Origin: Roseiarcus sp963730555
Lineage (GTDB): Bacteria; Pseudomonadota; Alphaproteobacteria; Rhizobiales; Beijerinckiaceae
DNA length: 64,000 bases
Assembly (NCBI GenBank): GCA_963730555.1
Contig: CAVSSS010000034.1
Location: 124,001 to 188,000 of the forward strand
Reading direction: 5' to 3'
The notes under the pieces were generated by a model, which worked only from the letters and a program-made list of their open reading frames with translations, made no database searches and had not been told where the DNA came from. Positions 17,553 to 26,421 of this stretch are shown here, in pieces (position 1 is the stretch's first letter; each line of letters starts with the position of its first letter). A program made the translations under genes and the position numbers.

Positions 17553-17840
17553 TTATGGCCGGGGCAGTTTCCGCAACTCTGTAGTCATGCGCACCTGCGG
17601 CCGGCGCACCCCTGACGGCGGCAGGGATGTGACCACCTCCGGTTCGTGGCGGCTTTTTTTCGCTCTATCGATGGCCGAGAACATTGACGAACGCTGACCG
17701 TTGAGCACCATCGGCGCCGACAGCATGCGCTGGGCTTGGCTGCCGCAGCTCGGGCAGGGCGCTTTCGACGGCGCCTTACCCAGGCGGCGCATGATGTTGA
17801 ATGCACCGTCGGTGTGGCATAGGTATTCGTAGAAAACCAT
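17553..17840 (-). CDS. FmdB-type zinc-ribbon protein, longer form
   Basis: The start ATG 17840 is preceded by GGGAGGGG. The 95-residue product begins MVFYEYLCHTDGAFNIMRRL and contains APCPSCGSQAQRMLSAP. One CxxC pair is complete, while the first pair of the FmdB ribbon is reduced to a single Cys (YLCHTDG). A basic tail (ERKKAATNRR-like region) follows that the other copy lacks. FmdB proteins are small putative regulators beside formamidase genes. Loss of one zinc ligand suggests a changed or degenerate role. It lies between the canonical FmdB gene and the AmiS-type channel in one operon. Confidence 0.7.
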   Translation of the reverse strand: MVFYEYLCHTDGAFNIMRRLGKAPSKAPCPSCGSQAQRMLSAPMVLNGQRSSMFSAIDRAKKSRHEPEVVTSLPPSGVRRPQVRMTTELRKLPRP

Positions 17841-17946
17841 GAGTCCCCTCCCGTTGATGATCCACCACGCTGGCGTAGTCACCACCCTGTCACCGTAATC
17901 CCGAAGAGAACGTCGCCCGCACGTGAGCGGGCCGGGCGGAAGTCGC

Positions 17947-18177
17947 TCAATGACGGCAACCGAAGCCGCACATGTGGCGCCACGAGCCGGCGGCACCCTG
18001 GACACGCTGGGCGGGCGTGTCCGCGGTGTCGCCGCGATCAGCGAAAAAGGGTGCCGACAGCATACGCGGGGCTTGGCTGCCGCAGCTCGGGCAGGGTTGG
18101 TCGAGCGCAGAGTCGGTCATGCGGACCATCTCACGAAAGGCTCCGCAATCACTGCAGAAGTAGTCGTACAGGGGCAT
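17947..18177 (-). CDS. fmdB: FmdB-family zinc-ribbon protein
   Basis: A 76-residue protein MPLYDYFCSDCGAFREMVRM, then LDQPCPSCGSQAPRMLSAPF. The two CxxC knuckles (CSDC and CPSC) form the FmdB/CxxC zinc ribbon. The start at ATG 18177 has a GGAGGA ribosome site; the longer open frame to 18258 lacks one. It follows the fmdA stop by 136 bases on the same strand. FmdB was named from the Methylophilus fmd cluster, where it is thought to regulate formamidase expression. Confidence 0.8.
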   Translation of the reverse strand: MPLYDYFCSDCGAFREMVRMTDSALDQPCPSCGSQAPRMLSAPFFADRGDTADTPAQRVQGAAGSWRHMCGFGCRH

Positions 18178-18313
18178 ATCTTGTCCTCCGCCATCAATGC
18201 AGGACTTCGACCAGGAGCAGGTAGCCGGCAGCCAACTGGTCGGGATGAAAGGCCGCATTCAGCTCCGTCGCAGCGCGACGGGGCTGGGACTTCGCGACGT
18301 GGTTGATTGCGCC

Positions 18314-19570
18314 TCAATTGGCCGAACGCGGTACCTGCAGGCCTTGCGCAACTTTGTGCTGGGGCCCTTTCGCCGACGGCCTGATGTCGAAGTCGAAGAT
18401 CGCGCGCGGGATGTAGATGGTCGAGCAAGAATTCGGGATATCGACCACTCCCGACAGGCGACCTTCGACCGGAGCCGTTCCCAGGATCATGTAAGCCTGG
18501 ATATCGGTGTAGCCGAACTTCATGAGGTAATCGATCGCGTGGTTGCAGGCGTTCTGGTAGGCTAGCCAGGAATCCAAGTAATGCTGCTTGCCGCTGGAAT
18601 CCACCGACACTCCGGAGAAGGCCAGCCATTCCGAATACTGCGGGTCGCGCAGCCCTGGCATGAACATGGCGTTTTCCTTAATGCCGTACTTGGTCATGCC
18701 GCCCTTGATGACGTCGACATGCAGGTCCATGAAGCCTCCCATTTCAATCGCCCCACAGAAGGTGATCTCCCCGTCGCCCTGGGAAAAGTGAAGGTCGCCG
18801 AACGACAGTTTGGCGCCAGGGACGAACACCGGGTAAAATATCCTACTGCCTGCGGTTAGGTTCTTGATGTCTTGGTTCCCGCCATTCTCCCGCGGCGGGG
18901 CCGTGCGTGCGGCCTCGCCCGCTACACGGTTGAATTCGGCGCCGCTCAGCGAGCCCAGGATCGCGCTGTCGGGCAGCGGCGGCAGCGCCAACGGAGGTAC
19001 GCGCATGGGGTCGGTGGCGATCAATGCCTTTTCGCGAGCGGTCCATTTGGCCAGCAAGTCCGCCGACGGCGCGGTCCCCATCAGTCCGGGGTGGTGGATG
19101 CCCACATAGGAAACCTCGGGAATGTGGCGTGAGGTCGCGACGTCGCCGTTAAAATCCCAGATCACCTTGTATGCGTCAGGGAAACGCTCGGTCAGGAAGC
19201 CTCCTCCATTCTTCGTGGCGAACACCCCGGTATAGCCCCAGCCCATGCCTGAGAAAGGCCCTGAATCCTCCTGGTCGCAGGAGTCGATCTCTAGGATATC
19301 CACCACCAGCAGATCGCCCGGCTCGGCGCCTTCGACATGGAACGGCCCAGATAGCACGTGCACCCCTGGCAACGGTGCATGGCGGATATCGTCGGCGGAG
19401 TCGTCGTTCTTGATCGCGCCATCGAACCACTCCCGGCAGTCGGCGCGAAAGGTGTCTCCGGGCTTGACGTGCACCGCGGCCGGAATGTCCGGGTGCCAGC
19501 GGTTGTGGCCAACAATCTTCTGGTCCTTGAACTTCTTGGCATTGTCGAGTGGAAACAGGTTCTTGGGCAT
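18314..19570 (-). CDS. fmdA: Formamidase (acetamidase/formamidase family)
   Basis: A 418-residue protein matching FmdA: KIVGHNRWHPDIPAAVHVKP, ADCREWFDGAIKNDDSADDI, VHVLSGPFHVEGAEPGDLLV, GIHHPGLMGTAPS, then GAIEMGGFMDLHVDVIKGGM and the C-terminal IPRAIFDFDI. The enzyme hydrolyses formamide (and some short amides) to ammonia and the acid in the cytoplasm, supplying nitrogen. Length agrees with known FmdA (~410). ATG 19570 has GGGAG eight bases upstream and is preferred over the GTG at 19579. It leads the fmdA-fmdB-fmdB-like-amiS set. A divergent response regulator starts 253 bases upstream, which suggests local control. Confidence 0.92.
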   Translation of the reverse strand: MPKNLFPLDNAKKFKDQKIVGHNRWHPDIPAAVHVKPGDTFRADCREWFDGAIKNDDSADDIRHAPLPGVHVLSGPFHVEGAEPGDLLVVDILEIDSCDQEDSGPFSGMGWGYTGVFATKNGGGFLTERFPDAYKVIWDFNGDVATSRHIPEVSYVGIHHPGLMGTAPSADLLAKWTAREKALIATDPMRVPPLALPPLPDSAILGSLSGAEFNRVAGEAARTAPPRENGGNQDIKNLTAGSRIFYPVFVPGAKLSFGDLHFSQGDGEITFCGAIEMGGFMDLHVDVIKGGMTKYGIKENAMFMPGLRDPQYSEWLAFSGVSVDSSGKQHYLDSWLAYQNACNHAIDYLMKFGYTDIQAYMILGTAPVEGRLSGVVDIPNSCSTIYIPRAIFDFDIRPSAKGPQHKVAQGLQVPRSAN

Positions 19571-19710
19571 TTCGTTCACTCCCAGTCAAAAGAAAGTTGG
19601 GCCAGGCGTTTCGCCCGCTGCGGCGCGCTTTTGAAGCAGGCTGCGCGCCGTCACCCCAGCGACAGATTAGAGGCGCCATGTAAGCGCCATTCTTGCTGCC
19701 GCGTCCGGCT

Positions 19711-19726
19711 TTGTAATTTTTTGTAA
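19711..19726. promoter_or_regulatory. Tandem TTGTAA half-sites between fmdA and the response-regulator gene
   Basis: Two TTGTAA sequences at 19711-19716 and 19721-19726 are ten bases apart in the same orientation. This is one helical turn, the arrangement bound by OmpR/PhoB-type dimers. They sit in the divergent fmdA/regulator gap. A GGTTCC-CTCT-GGAACC inverted repeat follows at 19785-19800. Binding is inferred. Confidence 0.35.
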
Positions 19727-19823
19727 ACGCAGTCTGGCGGGGCCGCGAGCGAAAGAGGATGCTGTATAAGGTCACGAGAACGAGGGTTCCCTCTGGAACC
19801 TGGACCACGGCAAAGGGGGGGAA

Positions 19824-20614
19824 ATGGCGGCTCGCCAGCGAATCCTGATCGTGGACGACGACCGACGAATGTGCGGTTTCGTCACCAAGTTCCTAGAGCG
19901 CGAGGGCTTTGCGGCGGAGTTCGCCCTGAACGGCGCAGGCATGCGAGAAGCGATCGCCGCCGGAATATTCAATCTCATCATCCTCGATCTGACCTTCCCG
20001 AACGGAGATGATGGCATCACGCTTGCGCGCTCGCTGCGCGCCTGCTCGGAGACCCCGCTCATCATGCTCTCGGGCAAGTGCGAGATCATCGACAAGATCG
20101 TATGCCTCGAAATCGGCGCGGACGATTACCTAACGAAGCCGTTCGAACCGCGAGAGCTGCTCGCCCGTATCCGGACGATCCTGCGCCGTTCGCAGACTCA
20201 TGGGGCCACGCGGGGGCGCCGGTGTCGCCGCCGGACAAACTGGCCTACTTTTACGGATTCAGCTGCGATCTCGACGGTCAGACGCTGGCTGGACCGGATG
20301 GTGTGCACATCCCTCTTACCGGCCAAGAGCTCCGCCTGCTAACGGCTCTGGTCCAGCGTCCGGGACGAGTGCTTACACGTGACCAGATTCTCGATCTCAT
20401 CGCCCACCGCCAGTGGGCGCCACTCGATCGCAGCGTCGACGTCCTTGTGGGGAAGCTTCGGCGCAAGCTTGGCGACCACGGGCGTCACGCACAAATGATC
20501 CGCACCGTGCGTGGTGAGGGTTATGTGTTTACCGCTCCGTTAGACTTTCGCCCGAACGCGGCGGCGGCCCACCCTCCACCGCGTTTGTCGGAAGCGACGG
20601 CAGAAGCACGGTAA
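19824..20614 (+). pseudogene. OmpR-type response regulator, one frame break
   Basis: The first frame has a full receiver domain: RILIVDDDRRMCGFVTKFLE, phospho-acceptor Asp55 in LIILDLTFPNGDDG, and Lys in YLTKPFEPRELLARI. It shifts near 20205, in a G/C run (GCGGGGGCGCC). The other frame then carries a complete winged-helix DNA-binding domain: VHIPLTGQELRLLTALVQRP, VLTRDQILDLIAH, RSVDVLVGKLRRKLGD and IRTVRGEGYVFTAPLDF. Joined, it would be ~263 residues, slightly longer than usual for OmpR-type regulators. It is divergent from fmdA and convergent with the kinase genes, so it is the probable activator of the fmd set. The break may be an assembly error in a homopolymer. Confidence 0.75.
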
Positions 20615-21731
20615 CACGGGCGCCAGCTCCCTCAGCGGTATCGATGACCAGATTGCCGCCGCTCTGACGGGCGAAGCCGTAGGCCATGCTGAGGCCGATT
20701 CCGCTGCCGATCTCGGTCGACTTCGTGGAGAAAAATGGCGCCATTGCGAGTTCGGCGACCTCCGGCGACATGCCTTTTCCGTCGTCCTCGACGACTACGC
20801 AGACATAAGGGCCTGGACGCATCTCCTCTGTGAGAGCTTGGGAATCGGCGTTTAGCGATTCCTCTCGGACGACGAGGCGAATATGGCCTGCGTCGGCGTC
20901 CCGTGCGTTAACGGCCAAGGTCAGCAGACAGGCCTCAAGCTGACTCTCGTCCACGCGAACAAAAAGTGTCTGGGCTGGGACGGCCACTTCAAGCGCGATG
21001 CGCTTGCCAACCACGCGCTCGATACGCCGCCCAATGCCTTCGATAGATTTCCCGAGGTCGAGGATGCGTGGCACGAGCGTCTGGGCTCGCCCGATCGCAA
21101 GAATCCGGCGGTTTGCCGCGATTCCATCCACCAGTGCGTCGAGTGCGTCGCATGTCAATTCGGTCAGCCTCGCTTCATCACGTCGGTCGCCACGAGCAAT
21201 TTCCTCCTGTGCGAGGCGAAGATTTCCAACGACAACTGCAAGGAGATTGTTGAATTCATGCGCGATCGCCGCCGCGAGGCGCCCGATCGTCTCCATCCGG
21301 CGGCTAAGAAGCAGCCGGCGTTCGGCGTCAGCGCGCTCGCGCACAAGCCGCAGCCGGTCAAAACAGCGGCCGACCGTCGCCAACAGATCGTCCGGCTCGA
21401 AGGGCTTACAAAGATAGTCGTAGACGCCCGCACGGAGTGCCTTTATCGCAGTCTGTACTGAGGCATAGGCTGTGATCATTACTACCAGGAGTTTGGGGTC
21501 GCGCTCTAACATATCGGCGGCGAGCTTCACGCCGTCATCGCGGCCTAGGCGGATATCCACGAGGGCGACCGCCGCTCGCGGCGCAAGTGTGAGCGCCGTT
21601 GCGATATCGTGCGCGACGAGGACCTCGTACCCCTCCAGCGCGAGGAGCCCCGCGAGGCTCGCGGCGAAGTCCTGATCGTCGTCCACGATCAGCAGACGTG
21701 ATATCTTATCCGGTCGCTGGTCACGAAACAT
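20529..21731 (-). CDS. Receiver-histidine kinase protein (REC-HisKA-HATPase)
   Basis: A 400-residue soluble protein. The receiver domain covers residues 12-125 with Asp59 in ALVDIRLGRDDG and Lys109 in YDYLCKPFEP. A histidine kinase core follows with phospho-acceptor His158 in RLAAAIAHEFNNLLAVVVGN and an ATP lid EDDGKGMSPE ... GSGIGLSMAYGFARQSGG. No membrane segment is present. This layout suits an intermediate in a multi-step relay, phosphorylated on its receiver by the upstream sensor. Its start overlaps the stop of the permease-kinase gene by 11 bases (translational coupling). Its 3' end overlaps the convergent response-regulator gene by 86 bases. Confidence 0.88.
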   Translation of the reverse strand: MFRDQRPDKISRLLIVDDDQDFAASLAGLLALEGYEVLVAHDIATALTLAPRAAVALVDIRLGRDDGVKLAADMLERDPKLLVVMITAYASVQTAIKALRAGVYDYLCKPFEPDDLLATVGRCFDRLRLVRERADAERRLLLSRRMETIGRLAAAIAHEFNNLLAVVVGNLRLAQEEIARGDRRDEARLTELTCDALDALVDGIAANRRILAIGRAQTLVPRILDLGKSIEGIGRRIERVVGKRIALEVAVPAQTLFVRVDESQLEACLLTLAVNARDADAGHIRLVVREESLNADSQALTEEMRPGPYVCVVVEDDGKGMSPEVAELAMAPFFSTKSTEIGSGIGLSMAYGFARQSGGNLVIDTAEGAGARVTVLLPSLPTNAVEGGPPPRSGESLTER

Positions 21732-24369
21732 AGGCTAGTTCGGGCTTCATCGCCGGCAGACGGATCTCAACGATGCATCCGTCGTTTGGTTGGGACTCGA
21801 TGGTAAGCTGACCACCATGTCGCTCGACGATTCGCCGAACGAGGGCCAGGCCAAGGCCGAGGCCGAACGGTTTGGTGGAGTAGAGCGGCTCGAACAGACG
21901 GCTTTTAACCTCGTCCCTCATTCCAATCCCGTCGTCGACTACTCTCAACAAAACCTCGTCGCCGAGGCAGCGGGTGGAGACGAGGACCCGCCCTCCGCTC
22001 GCGGGCGCGCGCTCCAACACCGCCTGCATGCCGTTTTGAACGAGATTGATCAGCACCTGCCTTAGGCGCTCTCCATCAGCCTCGATCATGCGGTCGCAAG
22101 ATAGGTCCAACTCAAGCCGCACCGGCGCGAGAGCCGAAAGGTCGGCCGCTTGCTCGCAAAGCCACGCATCGAGCGCCAGCGGCGCCATAGCGACGTTGGG
22201 GCGGCGGGAGAACTCGAGCAGATCATCGATGATGCGCACGCAGCGCCGGATATTGCGTTGAACGCGGTCGAACTCCCCGTCGATCGCAGGGTCGGGCCGA
22301 GTTGAACGCTTCAGGATAGCGACAGAGCTCATCAATGTGCCGAGCGGATTGCGCAATTCGTGGCTCACGGTTGCCGTGAGCTGACCGATGGCGGCGAGCC
22401 GCTCCGTGCGCGCCAGCTCATCTTGAGTCTCGTTGAGCTTTTCGAGTGAACGCACGAGGTTGCGATGCGCCATTTCATGGCTTTCGGCCGAAAGCACGAC
22501 CCACCATGAGCCGACTGCGAGAAGCGGCAGCATAGCGAGGAACACGCGCAGCAACAGTGCGCCATTGTCGAGTTGCGCCGTCGCGGCGCGAGGGTCGGCG
22601 AGGTGGTACGTGAGCAGAAACAGGGCCGCGGTGACCACCGCAAGCGCGATCAGAAGGCCGCCGACCTTCAGGATCCTCTGGGGGGTGTGGGGCGCTATGC
22701 GTCGCGCCGCGGTCTCGCCCAAGTAGCGCGACCGAGATCTTTCCAGCGTTTGGCTCGACTTCTTGCAGGAGTCATGACAGTGGGCGTCGAGACTGCAACA
22801 AAGCGAACAGATTGGGCGCTCATAAAAATTGCAATACGCCATATCGTCCCGCTCGTAGCTGTGGTCGCAGATCTCGCAGCGTATGGCCGGACCCGAGGCG
22901 CCCCCAAAGGCGGCGAGTGGCGAGCGGGCAAGATAATAGCCGCCGCGGGTGACAAAGCCGATGAGCGTCGCGCCAACAAACGCGAGCATGAAGGAGAGCG
23001 GGGCGGAATAGGCTTGAGCCATTTTGCCTAGGGCCCCAGTAAAGGCGACAATCGAGACCAAGGAGCCAAGCGCCATGCCGCCGCAACCGACGGGATTGAA
23101 GTCGCGCAAGTGCGCGCGCTTAAACTCGATGAAAGCGGGACTGATCCCGAGCGGTTTTAGAACGCACAGATCCGCTAGGATCGCGCCCATCCAGGCCATG
23201 GCGAGATTGGAGTAGATGGAAAGGACGATCTCGAGCGTATCGAATATGCCCAACAACATCAGCAGTAGCGAGATGAGAATATTGAAGACAAGGTACACGA
23301 CCCGGCCAGCATGGTAGTGGGTCAGGCGAGAGAAAAAGTTGGACCAGGCGAGCGAGCCGGCATAAGCATTGGTGACGTTGATCTTGACCTGTGACATGAC
23401 GACAAAAAGTGCTGCGGCCAACAGAACCAGCGACGGCGACCTGAACACGTAGTCGTAGGCAGCGAGATACATATGCACCGGCTCAAGCGCCGCAGCGCGC
23501 GTTCCCCCGTCCGAAAGGACGAGGACCGAGAGCAAGCTGCCGGCCAGGATTTTCAGTCCGCCGAGAATAATCCACCCTGGCCCGGCCAGCACAACGGCGC
23601 ACCACCACGCCACTTTGTTCGCGACCGTCTTTTCGGGCAAGAAACGGAGATAGTCGACCTGCTCTCCGATCTGCACGGCAAGCGAGCACATGACGCCGAC
23701 TGCCGCTCCGAAGGCAGCAAGGTCAAAAACGGGCCTCGATGCGTCGTAGCCCGTAAAGTGCGTCCACGCGGTGATTTTGTCCGGCGCCTTGATCGCGATC
23801 ATCGCGAAGGGAAGCAGCGCCATGGCGACCCAAAGAGGCTGCGTCGCGAGCTGGAGACGCGAGATCATGGTTATGCCCATGGCGGTGACCGGAATTATTG
23901 CCATCGAAGAGATGATGTAGCCAATAACGAGGGGAATGTGGGCATAGAGATTCAGTGCCTGCGCCATAATCGCGCCTTCCAGCGCGAAGAAGATGAAAGT
24001 AAAGCTGGCGTAAATTAGTGAAGTGATCGTTGAACCAATATAGCCAAAGCCTGCGCCACGGGTTAATAGATCCAGATCTATATTGAATTTACTGGAATAA
24101 TAGGCTATAGGAAAGCCGGTGACAAAGATAAAGAGTGACACCGCTCCGATGGCGAGTGCGGCGTTGAAGAACCCATAGTTTAGCGTGATGGTTGCGCCTA
24201 TGGCCTCCAGCGCGAGGAAAGAAATGCCGCCCAGAGCGGTATTGGCGACTACGAAAGGCGACCAGCGGCGAAACGAGCGCGCCGCAAACCGCAGGGAGTA
24301 GTCCTCCATTGTCTCGTTGGCGATCCAGAAGTGATAGGACCTGAGTGTCGGAAGCTCCGGCGTTTCCAA
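21721..24369 (-). CDS. NCS1 permease / Cys-rich domain / histidine kinase fusion
   Basis: An 882-residue membrane sensor. Residues 1-480 form a purine-cytosine permease-like (NCS1) module of about twelve membrane helices (SFRRWSPFVVANTALGGISF, AGFGYIGSTITSLIYASFTF, MSQVKINVTNAYAGSLAWSN). Residues 498-535 hold eight cysteines (CEIC, C513, CSLCC, C531, C535), a probable zinc site. Two more membrane helices lie near 567-590 and 608-628. Then come HisKA with His670 (ATVSHELRNPLGTL) and HATPase (NLVQNGMQAVL, VVDDGIGMRDE, GLGLGLALVRRIVERHGG). Transporter-kinase fusions such as CbrA show the same logic with another transporter family. The TTG at 24369 keeps the conserved N-terminus; ATG 24309 is an alternative. 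Its neighbours suggest that it senses an amide, urea-like or pyrimidine-type nitrogen source. Confidence 0.88.
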   Translation of the reverse strand: METPELPTLRSYHFWIANETMEDYSLRFAARSFRRWSPFVVANTALGGISFLALEAIGATITLNYGFFNAALAIGAVSLFIFVTGFPIAYYSSKFNIDLDLLTRGAGFGYIGSTITSLIYASFTFIFFALEGAIMAQALNLYAHIPLVIGYIISSMAIIPVTAMGITMISRLQLATQPLWVAMALLPFAMIAIKAPDKITAWTHFTGYDASRPVFDLAAFGAAVGVMCSLAVQIGEQVDYLRFLPEKTVANKVAWWCAVVLAGPGWIILGGLKILAGSLLSVLVLSDGGTRAAALEPVHMYLAAYDYVFRSPSLVLLAAALFVVMSQVKINVTNAYAGSLAWSNFFSRLTHYHAGRVVYLVFNILISLLLMLLGIFDTLEIVLSIYSNLAMAWMGAILADLCVLKPLGISPAFIEFKRAHLRDFNPVGCGGMALGSLVSIVAFTGALGKMAQAYSAPLSFMLAFVGATLIGFVTRGGYYLARSPLAAFGGASGPAIRCEICDHSYERDDMAYCNFYERPICSLCCSLDAHCHDSCKKSSQTLERSRSRYLGETAARRIAPHTPQRILKVGGLLIALAVVTAALFLLTYHLADPRAATAQLDNGALLLRVFLAMLPLLAVGSWWVVLSAESHEMAHRNLVRSLEKLNETQDELARTERLAAIGQLTATVSHELRNPLGTLMSSVAILKRSTRPDPAIDGEFDRVQRNIRRCVRIIDDLLEFSRRPNVAMAPLALDAWLCEQAADLSALAPVRLELDLSCDRMIEADGERLRQVLINLVQNGMQAVLERAPASGGRVLVSTRCLGDEVLLRVVDDGIGMRDEVKSRLFEPLYSTKPFGLGLGLALVRRIVERHGGQLTIESQPNDGCIVEIRLPAMKPELAYVS

Positions 24370-24514
24370 GGGTTGCCCATCCGGGATTGGTCGTTTGCAG
24401 TGCCACTAGAACAGATTTCAGAGGGCTTCGCCACGCGGAAGAATTGAGCCGCCCATGGTCCATCCCACAACGGTCGGGTGGCGCAATTGCACACGAAGCG
24501 TGTTGTGTTGATTT

Positions 24515-24565
24515 CCACTGAGAACTGACCCGGGCAGCACGGGTTTTTCCACCGAGAACTGACCC
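24515..24565 (+). repeat. IS21-type terminal direct repeats
   Basis: CCACTGAGAACTGACCC at 24515-24531 and CCACCGAGAACTGACCC at 24549-24565 differ by one base and lie 34 bases apart. Repeated motifs of this type are the transposase-binding sites at IS21-family ends. They stand just before the truncated IstA gene. Confidence 0.75.
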
Positions 24566-24617
24566 ATGTTCGAACCTTTCCCCCTTGGCCTATCCGGGGG
24601 ACGACGGAGTGATCGAC

Positions 24618-25008
24618 ATGGAGTTATTGAGCGTCATCCGGCGCTGGCATTATCGAGATCGTTTTTCGATCCGTGAGATATCGCGGCGCACGGGGCTGTC
24701 GAGGAACACAGTCCGCAAGTATCTGCGTTCGGACAGCGTCGAACCGAAGTTCAACATCCCTGATCGCCCGAGCAAGCTGGACCCATACGCTGACAGGCTG
24801 TCGCATATGCTGCTGCAAGAGGCGGGGAAGTCGCGCAAGCAAAAGCGGACGGCCAAGCAATTGCACGCCGATCTGGCCGCCCTCGGCTACGACGGCTCCT
24901 ACAATCGCGTGGCGGCCTTCGCTCGCGACTGGAAGGCTGCTCGGCAGCGAGAGCAGAAGACCGCCGGCCGTGGTGTTTTCGTGCCCCTGGGAGAGCGGCG
25001 AGCCGTAG
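24618..25008 (+). pseudogene. istA: IS21 transposase IstA, N-terminal fragment
   Basis: Reads MELLSVIRRWHYRDRFSIRE and SRRTGLSRNTVRKYLRS, the IstA helix-turn-helix, then KQLHADLAALGYDGSYNRVA and GRGVFVPL. It stops matching at that point, before the DDE domain; the joined downstream frame is not transposase. Only ~130 of ~500 residues remain and no IstB gene is seen. Confidence 0.85.
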
Positions 25009-25678
25009 ACTGTGCCGGAGACGCTGATGACGGCGGCGATCCCGTCGGCGAGCGCGGGATATTTCGCCAGCGTGCTGACGAACATGAAGGCCGGCATCAC
25101 CGATGGCCGCGGCCAATTCCGAGAAATCTACTGCGCGGTCCGCCGCGATCACGGCGCAGCCTTGCCGCAGCGCGCTTTGCTCGCCGCGGTTGCGCTGCTG
25201 CTCTCCGGATGCGGCCGTCCGACGCCGGCGCTGGACGACACAGCACCAGCAGTCTTACGACCGGCCATGCGAAGACAGCGCCGCACTGGCGCCTGCACGG
25301 CGAACCGCGGCCGACCGGTCGGCCGGTGGCGGTCGGCCGCGTCGCGCCGGGGACGCGGGTGGTGATGGTGCGCGGGCTGCTCGTGGAAAGCGTCGCCGAT
25401 CGGTCGAAGGTGTTCGCGGACGCCACCCCGAACCTCGAGGCGCAGGGCTACGCCACCGGCTACATCCAGACGAGGGGGCACAGGGCAGCGATGCCAACGC
25501 GGACATCATTCGCGACGCGGTCATGGCGCTGCCGGCGGGAGAAACCCTGATCCTCGTGACCCACTCCAAGCGCACGGTCGACACACTGGAGGCGCCTACC
25601 AGACCTTCTCTCATATGTCTGCTGCGCCGCCAGATTGAGTCCGAGTTCGCAGCCAACCGCACCGGAATCAGCCGATAG
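25009..25678 (+). pseudogene. Scrambled alpha/beta-hydrolase gene fragments
   Basis: On the plus strand several frames carry pieces of one family: RGQFREIYCAVRRDHG, a lipobox-like RALLAAVALLLSGCG, then VGRVAPGTRVVMVRGLLVES, NADIIRDAVMALPAGETLIL and VTHSKRTVDTLEA (the nucleophile-elbow region, though its GxSxG is lost). The segment expected next, KYPALADGIAAVISVSGTVY, is found on the minus strand at about 25010-25090. The gene was therefore broken by the IS21 element and partly inverted. It is certainly not functional as written. Confidence 0.5.
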
Positions 25679-25913
25679 CTTGTGGCCCCAACTGCAACAC
25701 GCAGAGACGCGGTCCCTCAGAAACATTTGAAACATGAAACATCGACCAAACATCAACGGGCCGCGACCATCCAGCTTGAGATGACGGCCAGGGTGCGGCT
25801 CACACAGGTTCGCTTCTAGCTCAGGGCTCGCGAATGAACGAGCATGGGGCATCGTCGTCGCGTGATTTTGACGTCCGTGCGTCCGGGCCAGGTGACAGAC
25901 GCACGGCAAACCT

Positions 25914-26373
25914 TTATTCCCAGATCCTTCGGTATTCCTCCTGCAGCCTGTCATGCAGCCGTTTCAGCGCCGCATAAGCCGACGATGTTTTATCCGGATA
26001 TGCACGTTGGTCTTTCAGGGCGAGGTCCATCACGGCTGACGCGCAATCAAGATCCCAGCGATAAAATCCGATGGGCCGCTTTGCCCGAATACGCTTCGAT
26101 CCGTCGATCAAGTCCGAACGCCTCGGCCATGTCGATGGCGAAGCGCTTCAATTCGTGAAGCTCGTCCCCGGTGACGAGAATCGCCAGCTTCACACCTCTT
26201 GGTCCCGGCTTCCAATTGTTTGCAACGTCACGGTTCACGAAAATTTGGGTGGTTGGGTTTTTGCCTGTGAAGCCGACGACGATTGTTGGCGGGGAGCAGG
26301 TGAAGTTACTTGCGTTGGCTGCGGATGCGGCAAGCGGAAGGGCGAGCGTGACTGCCGCCAACATTTTGCTCAT
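25914..26373 (-). pseudogene. Small exported hypothetical protein, probable frame break
   Basis: The first frame (26373-26047) starts with a signal peptide, MSKMLAAVTLALPLAASAAN, followed by FTCSPPTIVVGFTGKNPTTQ and LVTGDELHELKRFAIDMAEA. It stops soon after IEAYSGK. A second frame, with a start at 26111, carries RPIGFYRWDLDCASAVMDLA and ends at 25914 in DRLQEEYRRIWE. A single indel near 26075 would join them into one ~150-residue periplasmic protein; alternatively they are two overlapping genes. No family is recognised. The 25679-25913 gap downstream has no gene. Confidence 0.5.
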
Positions 26374-26421
26374 GTTCTTCCCCTGAATGGCAAGCGCGAG
26401 CTGGTTTGGCTTGCATTATTA

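Noticed and set aside
23473..24018. Plus-strand frame inside the permease-kinase gene
   Set aside because: Highly charged, repeat-free shadow of the membrane-helix coding strand.
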